A stretch of 48,520 bases of DNA, taken from positions 1 through 48,520 of the forward strand of contig JBKPCD010000224.1 in assembly GCA_046727175.1 (NCBI GenBank), in the 5' to 3' direction. This DNA is from JBKPCD01 sp046727175 (GTDB lineage Bacteria; Acidobacteriota; Vicinamibacteria; Vicinamibacterales; 2-12-FULL-66-21). Shown one piece after another: positions 17,867 through 25,803 of the stretch. The translations under genes and the position numbers were made by a program. The first letter of the stretch is position 1. Every line of letters begins with the position of its first letter. A model generated the notes under the pieces. That model saw nothing but the letters and a program-made list of their open reading frames with translations, was not told the DNA's origin and ran no database searches.

Positions 17867-17994
17867 CAAGCGTGGTCTGTCCTTGAAAGCGTCCACGCTC
17901 GTCCGCCGCAATCGCGGCCACCTCAATAACCCAGGAAACTTGGGCCTCTGACGCTGGCAGGGGCTTTGCGCATATCAGGGTCAGGGGTGTTCCC

Positions 17995-18669
17995 ATGAGG
18001 TTCACCAGATCCATTGTTCCAGCAACAGTCGTAGCTGCTCTGATGTTACCGATTCCCGCGCTGGCGGATCGCCACGACCGGCAGCACAACGATAGCCAGC
18101 GGCGCGCTGCGGCCGATCAATCCGTTTCCGTCCAACATGCGGTTCCGCGCGCAGTTCCGCCGCACCAGGTCGTACCAGCCCCGCGGACGGTGGTAGGTGC
18201 GCCTCGTTATCAACGGCCGTACGCGCCTCGATACTCGAGTCCGGTCATCGTGGCGCCGCGGGTCGTGATCCCGCGTGTCTACGCGTACCGGCCTTACGTC
18301 TTTCGACCCCGTTTCAGCCTTGGATTCGGGGTGTTCGTCGGCTATCCAGTCCCGTACACGTACGCTTATCCCTATAGCGCACCGATTTACGGTTACCCGT
18401 ACCCGGCCGGAATCGGAGTGGTGCCGGGACCAACGACCTACGGCGGTGTGAGTCTGGACATCGTTCCGACGGACGCAGCCGTCTACGTGGACGGCACGTA
18501 CGCGGGCATCGTCAGCGACTTCGACGGAACGCGTCAGCCGCTGACGCTCGTAGCGGGGATGCACCGTATCGAAGTCGACGCGGCAGGGTTCCAGCCCTTG
18601 ATATTCGATGTGATGGTGCAACCCGGCCAGGTGATTCCGTACCGCGGGGACTTGCCGCCGGCGTATTGA
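17995..18669 (+). CDS. Secreted PEGA-domain protein, Tyr/Pro-rich
   Basis: A 224-aa protein with a signal peptide (SIVPATVVAALMLPIPALA), then a low-complexity segment rich in Pro, Tyr, Val and Arg (residues 40-150, for example YPVPYTYAYPYSAPIYGYPY). A C-terminal PEGA-type beta domain follows (VSLDIVPTDAAVYVDGTYAG ... GMHRIEVDAAGFQP). PEGA domains are extracellular modules of unknown ligand, often in surface proteins. An AGGGG lies 8 bp before ATG. The gene is followed by a clear terminator at 18747. Function unknown. Confidence 0.85.
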   Translation: MRFTRSIVPATVVAALMLPIPALADRHDRQHNDSQRRAAADQSVSVQHAVPRAVPPHQVVPAPRTVVGAPRYQRPYAPRYSSPVIVAPRVVIPRVYAYRPYVFRPRFSLGFGVFVGYPVPYTYAYPYSAPIYGYPYPAGIGVVPGPTTYGGVSLDIVPTDAAVYVDGTYAGIVSDFDGTRQPLTLVAGMHRIEVDAAGFQPLIFDVMVQPGQVIPYRGDLPPAY

Positions 18670-18704
18670 CGACGTGAGTCAGCCCCCCGGCACGGCGGGC
18701 CTCG

Positions 18705-18735
18705 AGCCAAGAGGTCTTCAGCCGAGAGCCGATTT
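18705..18735. repeat. Short degenerate heptamer-like array
   Basis: Related words GAGCCAAGAG and GCCGAGAGCC lie just before the terminator of the PEGA gene. The words resemble those at 1161-1203 and 45783-45810. The array is weak and short. Confidence 0.4.
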
Positions 18736-18746
18736 AAGTTGTGGCA

Positions 18747-18788
18747 ACGGGCGCTTCATTCCACGCGGACGAAGCGCCCGTTTCTTGT
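18747..18788 (+). terminator. Rho-independent terminator of the PEGA gene
   Basis: An 11-bp perfect stem, ACGGGCGCTTC (18747-18757) with GAAGCGCCCGT (18771-18781), and a 13-nt loop are followed by TTTCTTGT. This is the clearest intrinsic terminator in the window. Confidence 0.85.
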
Positions 18789-19271
18789 GCACGCCTTCCG
18801 GAATGTGCCGGTGTGCTGACGTTTGTCTTGCTTCGACGGGACATCTTCAGTAAGTCGCGTGCACGATCTCGGGTGAAAGGCCCAAAAACAGCGGTCCCGC
18901 CGAAGGCAGGGTTTTTGCCATAGACCTTGCTGCTCGGCTCGGCACAAAGACTTCCCAGGACCGCATGTGCCCTGGCTAGCCCGTTCGGTCCTTCCCCGAG
19001 GCAGAACGTCGCCGGGTCGAGCGTTTCGACTCGCCTGAACTATCCGGTTCCTCCGGGCGGGCTTGCTGGCTCCCTCACACGCCCGTTATCCCCTTTTGAT
19101 GTAGTAGAATCCGCGTCCCAATCGAGCAGGCCCTTCGACTCGCTGAAGTCTGTGCTCGCTCAGGACGGGCCCGTCGACTTGCGTGAACTGTCCGTTTGCT
19201 CAGGACAGGGCGTACCAGAGGCGAGCAAGTGACGTTGTGGGGGGCACTCTATTCGGTCCCTCGGAGGACAG
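18789..19271. other. 483-bp gene-free region with a second hairpin and degenerate repeats
   Basis: At 18881-18919 CAAAAAC and GTTTTTG enclose GTCCCGCC/GGCAGGG, a terminator-like cruciform usable on either strand. At 18945-18985 GGCACA...TGTGCC and CCAGG...CCTGG are mutually exclusive stems. Three degenerate ~40-bp repeats of the TCGACTCGCTxxxGCTCAGGAC type follow (19025-19060, 19130-19169, 19170-19212). TAGAAT at 19105-19110 is a possible -10 for the M4 peptidase gene, giving a ~155-nt leader. No open frame looks coding. Confidence 0.5.
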
Positions 19272-20924
19272 ATGCGGCTCCACCGCGTACTTCTGGCGTC
19301 ATGTCTGGGTATTCTTGCTGCCGGATCGCTCTTGACGGCACAGAACACACCTGCACAGCGAAGGTTCGGCGTCGTCTCTGCGACATCCCGGAACCGGGCT
19401 GCCCTCAGAGAGTGGGACGCCAGCATCGACGCGATGCTGAGGACAGGCGAGCTGGCGCTCCGTCGTGTCCGCGAGGACACGTTGATCGGCAACCGGACCC
19501 ACGAGCGCTACGACCAGTACGTCAACGGCGTCCGCATCGTCGGCGGCGACGTCAGCCGGCAGTTCTCCAACCGTTTGTCGGAGTCGATTTTCGGTCACAT
19601 CTACGACGTGTCAGCGGTCGAGACACAACCGGCGCTGTCCGAGGACGATGCGCGCTCGCGGTTTGCGGCCCTGGCCAATCGCGAGGTTCCTCGCGACCGC
19701 AGGATCGAGCTGGTTGTCCTCCCCACAGACGACGGCCGCTACGAGCTCAGCTACGTCACCCACGTCTGGATCAACCGGCGCTGGATGCAGACCTTCATCG
19801 ATGCGCACGATGGTCACGTCGTGCTGCAGTACAACGATCTTCATACGCAGTCTGCCGTCGGGACTGGCACGGGCGTGCTCGGTGATCAGAAGAAGATTAG
19901 CGCGCGTTCCGCGTCGGGCCGTTACCTGGCAGACGATACGCTTCGTCCACCCACGCTAATTACGTATGACATGCAGGGCGACTGGCCTCGAACCGATGCG
20001 TACTTGTTCGGATTCTACGTGCCGAGCACGAACGACATCGCAAGCGACAACGACAACGCCTGGGCCGATACCGCCAACGTGGATGCACACGTGTATCTCG
20101 GATGGACGTACGACTATTATTTCACGCGGCTCGGTCGTCGGGGACTCGACGACAACAATGCACCGATTCTCGGAATCAGCCACCCTGCGCGGCGCAGTGA
20201 ATACGCCACGCTGCCTATCGACGTCATCGACGACTATCTTCTCAATGCATTCTGGTGTCCCGGGTGCGGACCTGCGGGACGAGGTGCGATGGTGTTCGGG
20301 GATGGCGCGCCACCCAACATACGATTCGGCGGACAGATCTTCGATTTCTTTGCCGGCGCTCTCGACATCGTCGCGCACGAATTGACCCACGCCGTGACGG
20401 ACTATTCGTCTCACCTCGTGTATCGAAACGAATCCGGCGCGCTCAACGAGGCTTTTTCTGACATTATCGGGACCAGCGTCGAGTTCCGCTACCAGACACC
20501 AGGATCAGGACTACGGCAAGCCGATTACCTCGTTGGAGAGGACATCATAAGACCCGGCGGCAACCGATCCATGGCCGATCCGGCCAGCTTCGGCGATCCC
20601 GACCATTACTCGCGCCGCTACACGGGGACCGAGGACAATGGCGGCGTCCACATCAACTCGGGCATCGCCAATCACGCCTTCTATCTCGCGATTGAAGGTG
20701 GCGTGAACCGGACATCCGGGCTGCGCGTGACCGGAGTCGGCGCGGCGAGCCGCGAGCAGATCGAGAAAGTCTTCTATCGAGCCTTCGCGCTGATGCTGCC
20801 GTCGATGGCGGCGTTCTCGACGGCGCGCGCCGCGACAATCCAGGCCGCGCGAGATCTCTACGGCGCCAATAGCGCAGCCGAACGAGCCGTAACGGAGGCA
20901 TGGACCGCCGTCGGCGTGAATTGA
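19272..20924 (+). CDS. M4-family (thermolysin-like) zinc metallopeptidase
   Basis: A 550-aa secreted pre-pro-enzyme. It has a signal peptide (VLLASCLGILAAGSLLTAQ) and an FTP-like propeptide region (about 35-200, with HERYDQYVNGVRIVGGDVSR), followed by the catalytic domain. The zinc site is HELTHAVTD (H369, H373) with the third ligand in GALNEAFSDIIG, and a downstream NGGVHINSGIANHAFYL carries the catalytic-domain His. GGAGGA lies 5 bp before ATG 19272. It is followed after 8 bp by the beta-barrel/SH3 gene, so the two probably share a transcript. Characterised M4 enzymes cut extracellular proteins and need calcium for stability. Confidence 0.93.
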   Translation: MRLHRVLLASCLGILAAGSLLTAQNTPAQRRFGVVSATSRNRAALREWDASIDAMLRTGELALRRVREDTLIGNRTHERYDQYVNGVRIVGGDVSRQFSNRLSESIFGHIYDVSAVETQPALSEDDARSRFAALANREVPRDRRIELVVLPTDDGRYELSYVTHVWINRRWMQTFIDAHDGHVVLQYNDLHTQSAVGTGTGVLGDQKKISARSASGRYLADDTLRPPTLITYDMQGDWPRTDAYLFGFYVPSTNDIASDNDNAWADTANVDAHVYLGWTYDYYFTRLGRRGLDDNNAPILGISHPARRSEYATLPIDVIDDYLLNAFWCPGCGPAGRGAMVFGDGAPPNIRFGGQIFDFFAGALDIVAHELTHAVTDYSSHLVYRNESGALNEAFSDIIGTSVEFRYQTPGSGLRQADYLVGEDIIRPGGNRSMADPASFGDPDHYSRRYTGTEDNGGVHINSGIANHAFYLAIEGGVNRTSGLRVTGVGAASREQIEKVFYRAFALMLPSMAAFSTARAATIQAARDLYGANSAAERAVTEAWTAVGVN

Positions 20925-20932
20925 GAGGCGAC

Positions 20933-22060
20933 ATGCGCGCGCGCCGAGTTCTCGTCGTGGTTACGATTGGCATCTCGATCAGCGTGTCGCGGGCGTTCGG
21001 CGACGATCAGACGACGCAGAAGCCGCCGGCTCCCCGCCCGACGCCGGCCTCTTCAGGTAATCACATGTGGCCGAGCCGCGCGTACATCGCCGTCGACGGC
21101 GGGTATCAGGTCCACTCGCTGACCTTCAGCGAGACGCACCACGAAACAGTGTTCGCCGAGGATTCGACCTGGTCCGCGAATTATCGGGTCAAGAACGGAG
21201 TACGTTACGAAGTGGGCGGCGGTATCCGCGTCTGGCGAAATCTCCTCGGCGCGGTGACCTACTCCTTCTATGAGGATACGAACCCGGCCGCGCTTTCGGC
21301 AGCAGTACCGCATCCATTTCGATTCAGCGATCCTCGCAGCATTTCGGCGGAGTCCTCTCCCTTACGCCAGAGCGAACAGGCCATTCACGTCAGCGCCGCG
21401 TGGATGACACCCGTGACGAGGCATCTGGAGCTTGGATTCTTCGGCGGTCCATCCGTCTTTCGCGTCAAGCGCAGCCTGGTCGATGAGATACTCTACACAG
21501 ACACCTACCCTTACGACACGATCACCTTCACTCGCGCCGCGTCGGGCGATGCGTCCAAGGCGCAGATTGGAGGGCACGCCGGCGTGGACGCGACGTGGCT
21601 GTTCACGCGCCGATTCGGTATCGGCGGGGCCGTCCGTTACACGACGGCTACCGTCGATCTCGCGACACCGGCCGGCGGCTCTTTGTCGCTGAAAGTCGGC
21701 GGATTCCAGGCGGGAGCAGGCTTGCGCCTGAGACTCGGCGAGGCCAGGACGCCCCGCGGCGCACCGGGCACACCGGGCAGAAACCCGCGCTCGCCACAAC
21801 CGCTCCCGGCGCCGCCCGGGACGGACGTCCCGCGCACGACGGCGTTGACCGCCGTGACGCTCGACGCGACTCCCGTCTACATCTCGGCGGCCGTGCGACG
21901 CACGCCGTTGAAGGAGCTGCCCGCGAACACGCGCGTTCGCGTGTTGAGCCAGAAGGGCGAGTGGACGCAGATCGAGTTCGACGACAAACAGTGGGGGCGC
22001 CGGGTAGGATACGTCCAGACGAAACACCTCCGTCTCGAAAAGGGCCCCCAGGGTGCGTAG
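20933..22060 (+). CDS. Predicted outer-membrane beta-barrel protein with C-terminal SH3-like domain
   Basis: A 375-aa protein. It has a signal peptide (VLVVVTIGISISVSRAFG), a region of alternating hydrophobic/polar strands typical of small outer-membrane barrels (about 50-275, YIAVDGGYQVHSLTFSE to FQAGAGLRLRLG), a Pro/Arg-rich linker (280-310), and a bacterial SH3-type domain at the C-terminus (VYISAAVRRTPLKELP, VRVLSQKGEWTQIEF). An in-frame ATG at 20900 overlaps the peptidase gene, but ATG 20933 has GAGAGG at the right distance and starts the signal peptide. SH3-type domains often bind peptidoglycan, so the protein could link envelope layers. Exact role unknown. Confidence 0.75.
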   Translation: MRARRVLVVVTIGISISVSRAFGDDQTTQKPPAPRPTPASSGNHMWPSRAYIAVDGGYQVHSLTFSETHHETVFAEDSTWSANYRVKNGVRYEVGGGIRVWRNLLGAVTYSFYEDTNPAALSAAVPHPFRFSDPRSISAESSPLRQSEQAIHVSAAWMTPVTRHLELGFFGGPSVFRVKRSLVDEILYTDTYPYDTITFTRAASGDASKAQIGGHAGVDATWLFTRRFGIGGAVRYTTATVDLATPAGGSLSLKVGGFQAGAGLRLRLGEARTPRGAPGTPGRNPRSPQPLPAPPGTDVPRTTALTAVTLDATPVYISAAVRRTPLKELPANTRVRVLSQKGEWTQIEFDDKQWGRRVGYVQTKHLRLEKGPQGA

Positions 22061-22106
22061 TGTGCGCGCTGGGGTGCCACATCGGGAGGTGACGAATAAA
22101 CACGCC

Positions 22107-23420
22107 ATGACGACACTCGCGTCGGCTCGATCTCGATACCCTTCGTGGATCTTCGGCACCACCGCGCTATCGTCGCTGGTCCTCCTGTTTTTTCCCGCCC
22201 TCATGCGCGGCCGGACCGAGGGGCTGCTGCACCCGCAGGGCTTCTGCTACGTGTGGGATTCGCAGCTGATTTTCTGGCACGTCAGCATGGACGCGGCAAT
22301 CGGTCTTGCGTTCACTGCCATTTCCGCGGCGCTCGCGTTCTTCGTGTGGAAGGGGCGGCGTCTGATCCCGTTCCACTGGATGTTCCTCGCGTTCGGCCTC
22401 TTCATCCTGGCCTGCGGGGCCACCCATTTCATGAACGTCTGGACGCTGTGGCGCGCCGATTTCTGGGCGTCTGCCGCGCTCAAAATCGTGACCGCCGTCG
22501 CCTCCGTTGCAACGGCGGTGGCGTTGCCTCCGGCCGTCGCGCAGGCGCTGGCGCTGGTGGAGGCTGCGCGGAAATCCGACCAGCGACGCATCGAGCTCGC
22601 CACCGCGCGCTCGCAGCTCGATGACGCGCGCGTGGAGCTTGCGAAGCTCAATCTGCTGAAACGGGACGAAGACGAGCGCCGGCAGCTGCTCAAACGCGAA
22701 CGCGAGGCGCGAACGCGCGCCGAGCGGGCGAGCCGCGCGAAAGACGAGTTCCTTGCCAATCTCTCGCACGAGCTCCGTACGCCCGCAAACGCGATTGTCG
22801 GGTGGGCACACATGCTCCAAAGCGGCCGGCTGACTGATCCCGACATGATCAAGAAGGCAGCGAATTCTATTTACCGGAACGCCCAACTGCAGGCGCGGCT
22901 CGTCGATGACCTGCTCGATCTCTCACGTTCGGTGGTCGGCACGCTCAAGCTCGAACGCAGCCCTGTCGACATACGGTCGATCGTGCAGCAGGCTGCCGAG
23001 ACCGTCGCCCACACAGCCCATTCGCGGCAGGTCACAATCGAGTTGGATCTTCCTTCCGAGCCTGTGACCGTCGACGGAGACGCCGGGCGGCTGCAACAGA
23101 TCGCCTGGAATCTCCTGTCGAACGCGGTGAAGTTCACGCCAGCGGACGGCCACGTCTACGCGCGCGTCTCGTCGAAAGGAACGGAGGCGCTGGTCGCCAT
23201 CGCCGACACTGGAATCGGCATCGCACCGGAGTTCCTGCCGCACATTTTCGATCGATTTACCCAGGCCGACGGCACGACAACGCGCTCGGCCGGAGGCCTG
23301 GGCATCGGCCTCGCAATCGTTCAACAGCTAACCGAGCTCCACGGCGGACGCATCACGGTCGCGAGCGGCGGCCCTGGCCTCGGCGCGACGTTTACGGTCC
23401 ACCTCCCGTTGATGGCATAG
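22107..23420 (+). CDS. Sensor histidine kinase with ethylene-receptor-like membrane domain
   Basis: A 437-aa protein. Residues 14-140 hold about four hydrophobic segments resembling the ETR1-type ethylene-binding domain: Asp62 in VSMDAAIGLAF, and Cys103-x3-His107 in ILACGATHFMNVW, the Cu(I)-ligand pattern. The position of the conserved ETR1 Tyr is Phe69. A coiled coil (about 150-210) leads to HisKA (FLANLSHELRTP, His221) and an HATPase domain (WNLLSNAVKFTP, DTGIGI, GLGIGLAI). No receiver or GAF domain is present. Start ATG 22107 is chosen because upstream in-frame codons overlap the preceding gene; GGAGGTG lies 15 bp upstream. No response regulator is adjacent. Confidence 0.88.
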   Translation: MTTLASARSRYPSWIFGTTALSSLVLLFFPALMRGRTEGLLHPQGFCYVWDSQLIFWHVSMDAAIGLAFTAISAALAFFVWKGRRLIPFHWMFLAFGLFILACGATHFMNVWTLWRADFWASAALKIVTAVASVATAVALPPAVAQALALVEAARKSDQRRIELATARSQLDDARVELAKLNLLKRDEDERRQLLKREREARTRAERASRAKDEFLANLSHELRTPANAIVGWAHMLQSGRLTDPDMIKKAANSIYRNAQLQARLVDDLLDLSRSVVGTLKLERSPVDIRSIVQQAAETVAHTAHSRQVTIELDLPSEPVTVDGDAGRLQQIAWNLLSNAVKFTPADGHVYARVSSKGTEALVAIADTGIGIAPEFLPHIFDRFTQADGTTTRSAGGLGIGLAIVQQLTELHGGRITVASGGPGLGATFTVHLPLMA

Positions 23421-23509
23421 AAACAGAACAATTCGTCTGGCGAGCTGAACCGCCGTCACCCGCTGGCACGCAACTGGCAGTGTTCCATTCAGCTGATAGG
23501 AGGCGCGAC

Positions 23510-24331
23510 ATGCGTGCAGCATTCAGGCTGTTGTCGCTCACGGCTGCGCTTGCACTGGGCGTGTCGGGCGGGGTCATCGCTCAGGGACGCGGCCGGGCCA
23601 TAAGATTCGCGGATATGGACCGCGATGGTGACGGCGTGATCACTCGCAGCGAGTGGCGCGGCAGCGATCAATCGTTTCGGATGCATGACTGGAACGGCGA
23701 CGGCGTGTTGTCAGGTGATGAAGTCCGGCCAGGCGCACGTCGCAACGAACGGAATTCCGACGAAGGCTACGCGTACGAGGAGGGTCGGTTCGACGATTGG
23801 ACCCCACGCGCCTTCTCCGAGCTGGATCGCAACAACGACGGACGGATCACCCGTAACGAGTGGCGCTTCGACGTCGACACCTTCAAACGTGCCGACCACA
23901 ACGGCGACGGTTGGATCTCCCGCGCGGAGTTTTTAGGAAACGAGTCTGCCCGTCCCGACGACTTCGCGAGCATCGACGTCAATCGAGACGGTCGCATTAC
24001 GCTCAGCGAGTGGCAGTGGTCGCGAGCCAACTTCGATAATCGCGACACGAACCACGATGGGTACCTCACACGCGAGGAGTTCGAGGCCAACCCGTCCGGC
24101 CGCAGCGTGGCGTATCGCGCGGGCTACGATCGCGGGTTGATCGAGGGGCGCGCGGCTGGCCGTGAAGACCACGAGCGAAACCAGGGCTGGGACCTCGAAG
24201 GTCAGCGCGAGCTCGAGACAGCGGATTCCGGTTATGAATCTCGCGTTGGCCTGAAATCGGAGTACCAAGCCGGCTATCGAGACGGGTTCCGGCGAGGCTA
24301 TCGCGAAGGGTATGGCCCCCGACCGCGATAG
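23510..24331 (+). CDS. Secreted protein with six EF-hand calcium-binding loops
   Basis: A 273-aa protein with a signal peptide (LLSLTAALALGVSGGVIAQ). Six EF-hand loops of the DxDxDG/DxNxDG type begin at about residues 37, 60, 106, 129, 156 and 179, each with Glu at position 12. A Gly/Tyr/Arg-rich tail follows (GYDRGLIEGRAAGRED, YQAGYRDGFRRGYREGYG). GGAGGCGAC directly precedes ATG 23510. It is the last gene of the same-strand cluster starting with the M4 peptidase, 89 bp after the kinase. It could buffer or sense calcium in the envelope; partners are unknown. It ends 9 bp from the convergent M56 gene. Confidence 0.87.
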   Translation: MRAAFRLLSLTAALALGVSGGVIAQGRGRAIRFADMDRDGDGVITRSEWRGSDQSFRMHDWNGDGVLSGDEVRPGARRNERNSDEGYAYEEGRFDDWTPRAFSELDRNNDGRITRNEWRFDVDTFKRADHNGDGWISRAEFLGNESARPDDFASIDVNRDGRITLSEWQWSRANFDNRDTNHDGYLTREEFEANPSGRSVAYRAGYDRGLIEGRAAGREDHERNQGWDLEGQRELETADSGYESRVGLKSEYQAGYRDGFRRGYREGYGPRPR

Positions 24332-24340
24332 CCCGGCCGC

Positions 24341-25282
24341 TCACGGCAGCAGTCGCGCCAGCGCTTCCGTGGTGCGATAGATCACCTGAGGAACTGCGGC
24401 GAGCCAGATGACACAGCACAACGCGAGCAGGGATCCGGCCGCGACGGCGGGTGCGCGGCTTGCGCCCGCCGTTGCGCACCCGGCCACGAGACGACGAACA
24501 CGCATTTCGATCAGCGGTTCCTGGTAAAACGCAGTCCACGTCGGGGCGCTGACGATTCGTGCCGAGCTCACCGACAGCCGCGCGACTTTTACCAGCGCGG
24601 ACGCGAGGGTCACGGCGCGTGCGGCATCCCCCCGTGCCGCGCGTGCATCCGCGTCGCACTCGGCTCGATCGCGCCACTCGGACTCGAGTCGTGCGCAGGT
24701 TGCCGAGCAGGTGAATACGTCGGGCGCACAGAACATCGCGAGCCGCTTGATGTTGTCAAAGGCCGACCGATGCGCGAGCTCGTGAGCGAGCGCAACATCG
24801 AGCTCGTCGTCGGTCAGCGCTTCCCGCACGAGCCTGCCGACGAGGATGGTCGGTCGAAACAATCCGGCAAGAGCAAGAACCGCAAATCCTTCCAATTCCA
24901 CCTCACCAGCAACGCCGGACACTGACGGCGCGGCCCTCCAGATCCGCAGTTGCCGATTGGCGCGGATCGCCACGGTCACGCGCCAAGCGGCACGCAGGAA
25001 CAACGCCAACGCCAGACCTGCAAGTCCATACAGGACGTACCCGAACGTCTCGGGTGTCCCGGGTCGCTCGTAGCGCCAATGCACCGGCAAAAAGATTGCG
25101 ATGACGAACAACGTCGAGGCGGCCGCAGGCAGCAGCCGCAGCGTCAGCCACAAGCCCGCGCGCGGCTCGACTCCCCGAACATGCAGCACGCGGACGATGA
25201 GCCAGACGCCAGCTGATATCGCGATGTTGATCGCCGCAAACCATGCGAGACCAAGTACGACGCTGGACACGAACAGCGTCAT
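24341..25282 (-). CDS. M56-family (BlaR1-type) membrane metallopeptidase
   Basis: A 313-aa integral membrane protein with three or four hydrophobic segments in the first 130 residues and one near the C-terminus. The zinc motif is LAHELAHRS (about residue 175), with an ECDADA downstream ligand. Unlike classical BlaR1 it lacks a C-terminal penicillin-binding sensor domain. It overlaps the BlaI gene by 4 bp (ATGA), so translation is coupled. In known pairs the peptidase, when activated, leads to cleavage of the repressor; the inducing signal here is not evident. Confidence 0.88.
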   Translation of the reverse strand: MTLFVSSVVLGLAWFAAINIAISAGVWLIVRVLHVRGVEPRAGLWLTLRLLPAAASTLFVIAIFLPVHWRYERPGTPETFGYVLYGLAGLALALFLRAAWRVTVAIRANRQLRIWRAAPSVSGVAGEVELEGFAVLALAGLFRPTILVGRLVREALTDDELDVALAHELAHRSAFDNIKRLAMFCAPDVFTCSATCARLESEWRDRAECDADARAARGDAARAVTLASALVKVARLSVSSARIVSAPTWTAFYQEPLIEMRVRRLVAGCATAGASRAPAVAAGSLLALCCVIWLAAVPQVIYRTTEALARLLP

Positions 25283-25740
25283 GCCGGCTCCTTTTCGGGT
25301 TCATCGCTGGCTAACTGCTGGCGCTTGTCGCGAACGAGTCGCTCGAGCTCGTCGAGGAGCGCCGCGTCGCTGTCCGTCACGGCATCGACGAGATTGGAGA
25401 GAAGCGGCCGCGCCGAGGACGACTCGGTGGCCAACAAATCCCGCAGGACGCCGTTCGTCAGCGTCGCCGTAACCTCCGTGCGGCTGTGAGCGGCCGTGTA
25501 GACATACGCCCGGCCTTCGCGGCGCCGCGACACGAATCCCTTTTTGAACAGTCGATCCAGCGTCGTCATCACTGTTGTATAGGCGATGCGCCGCGAAAGC
25601 TGGCTCTGAACGACGCGGACGCTCTGATCGCCGCGCAGCCAGACGACCTCCATCACGTCACGCTCGAGGTGACCGAGGGCGGTATGCAGCGGATCGGTCG
25701 CGACTCGAAACCAGCCGGAGAGACTCAGCGCTTTCGACAT
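25279..25740 (-). CDS. BlaI/MecI-family transcriptional repressor
   Basis: A 153-aa winged-helix repressor. The family pattern LGHLERDVMEVVW, then YTTVMTTLDRLFKKGFVSRRREGRAYVY, is complete, and a C-terminal dimerisation helix region follows. Length is slightly longer than the usual ~125 aa owing to short extensions. It is coupled to the M56 peptidase gene. The promoter at 25749-25778 abuts the start codon and contains a palindrome that could be its own operator. The regulon beyond this pair is unknown. Confidence 0.92.
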   Translation of the reverse strand: MSKALSLSGWFRVATDPLHTALGHLERDVMEVVWLRGDQSVRVVQSQLSRRIAYTTVMTTLDRLFKKGFVSRRREGRAYVYTAAHSRTEVTATLTNGVLRDLLATESSSARPLLSNLVDAVTDSDAALLDELERLVRDKRQQLASDEPEKEPA

Positions 25741-25748
25741 GAGCTGTC

Positions 25749-25782
25749 AGTATCCGAGGGCCACGTCCAGGCTGTCAACTGT
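25749..25782 (-). promoter_or_regulatory. blaI-like promoter with candidate operator
   Basis: On the minus strand TTGACA (25773-25778), an 18-bp spacer and GATACT (25749-25754) lie 8 bp before ATG 25740. This predicts an almost leaderless mRNA. The -35 box is overlapped by CAACAGTTG, a palindrome, giving a plausible self-binding site. Confidence 0.6.
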
Positions 25783-25803
25783 TGCGCCGAAACGTGAAGA
25801 AGA

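Noticed and set aside
18870..18925. c-di-GMP-I riboswitch on the minus strand (GGCAAAAACCC...GGGACCGC)
   Set aside because: It resembles the family core only superficially; the GCAAAGCC segment is missing and no suitable downstream gene lies on that strand.
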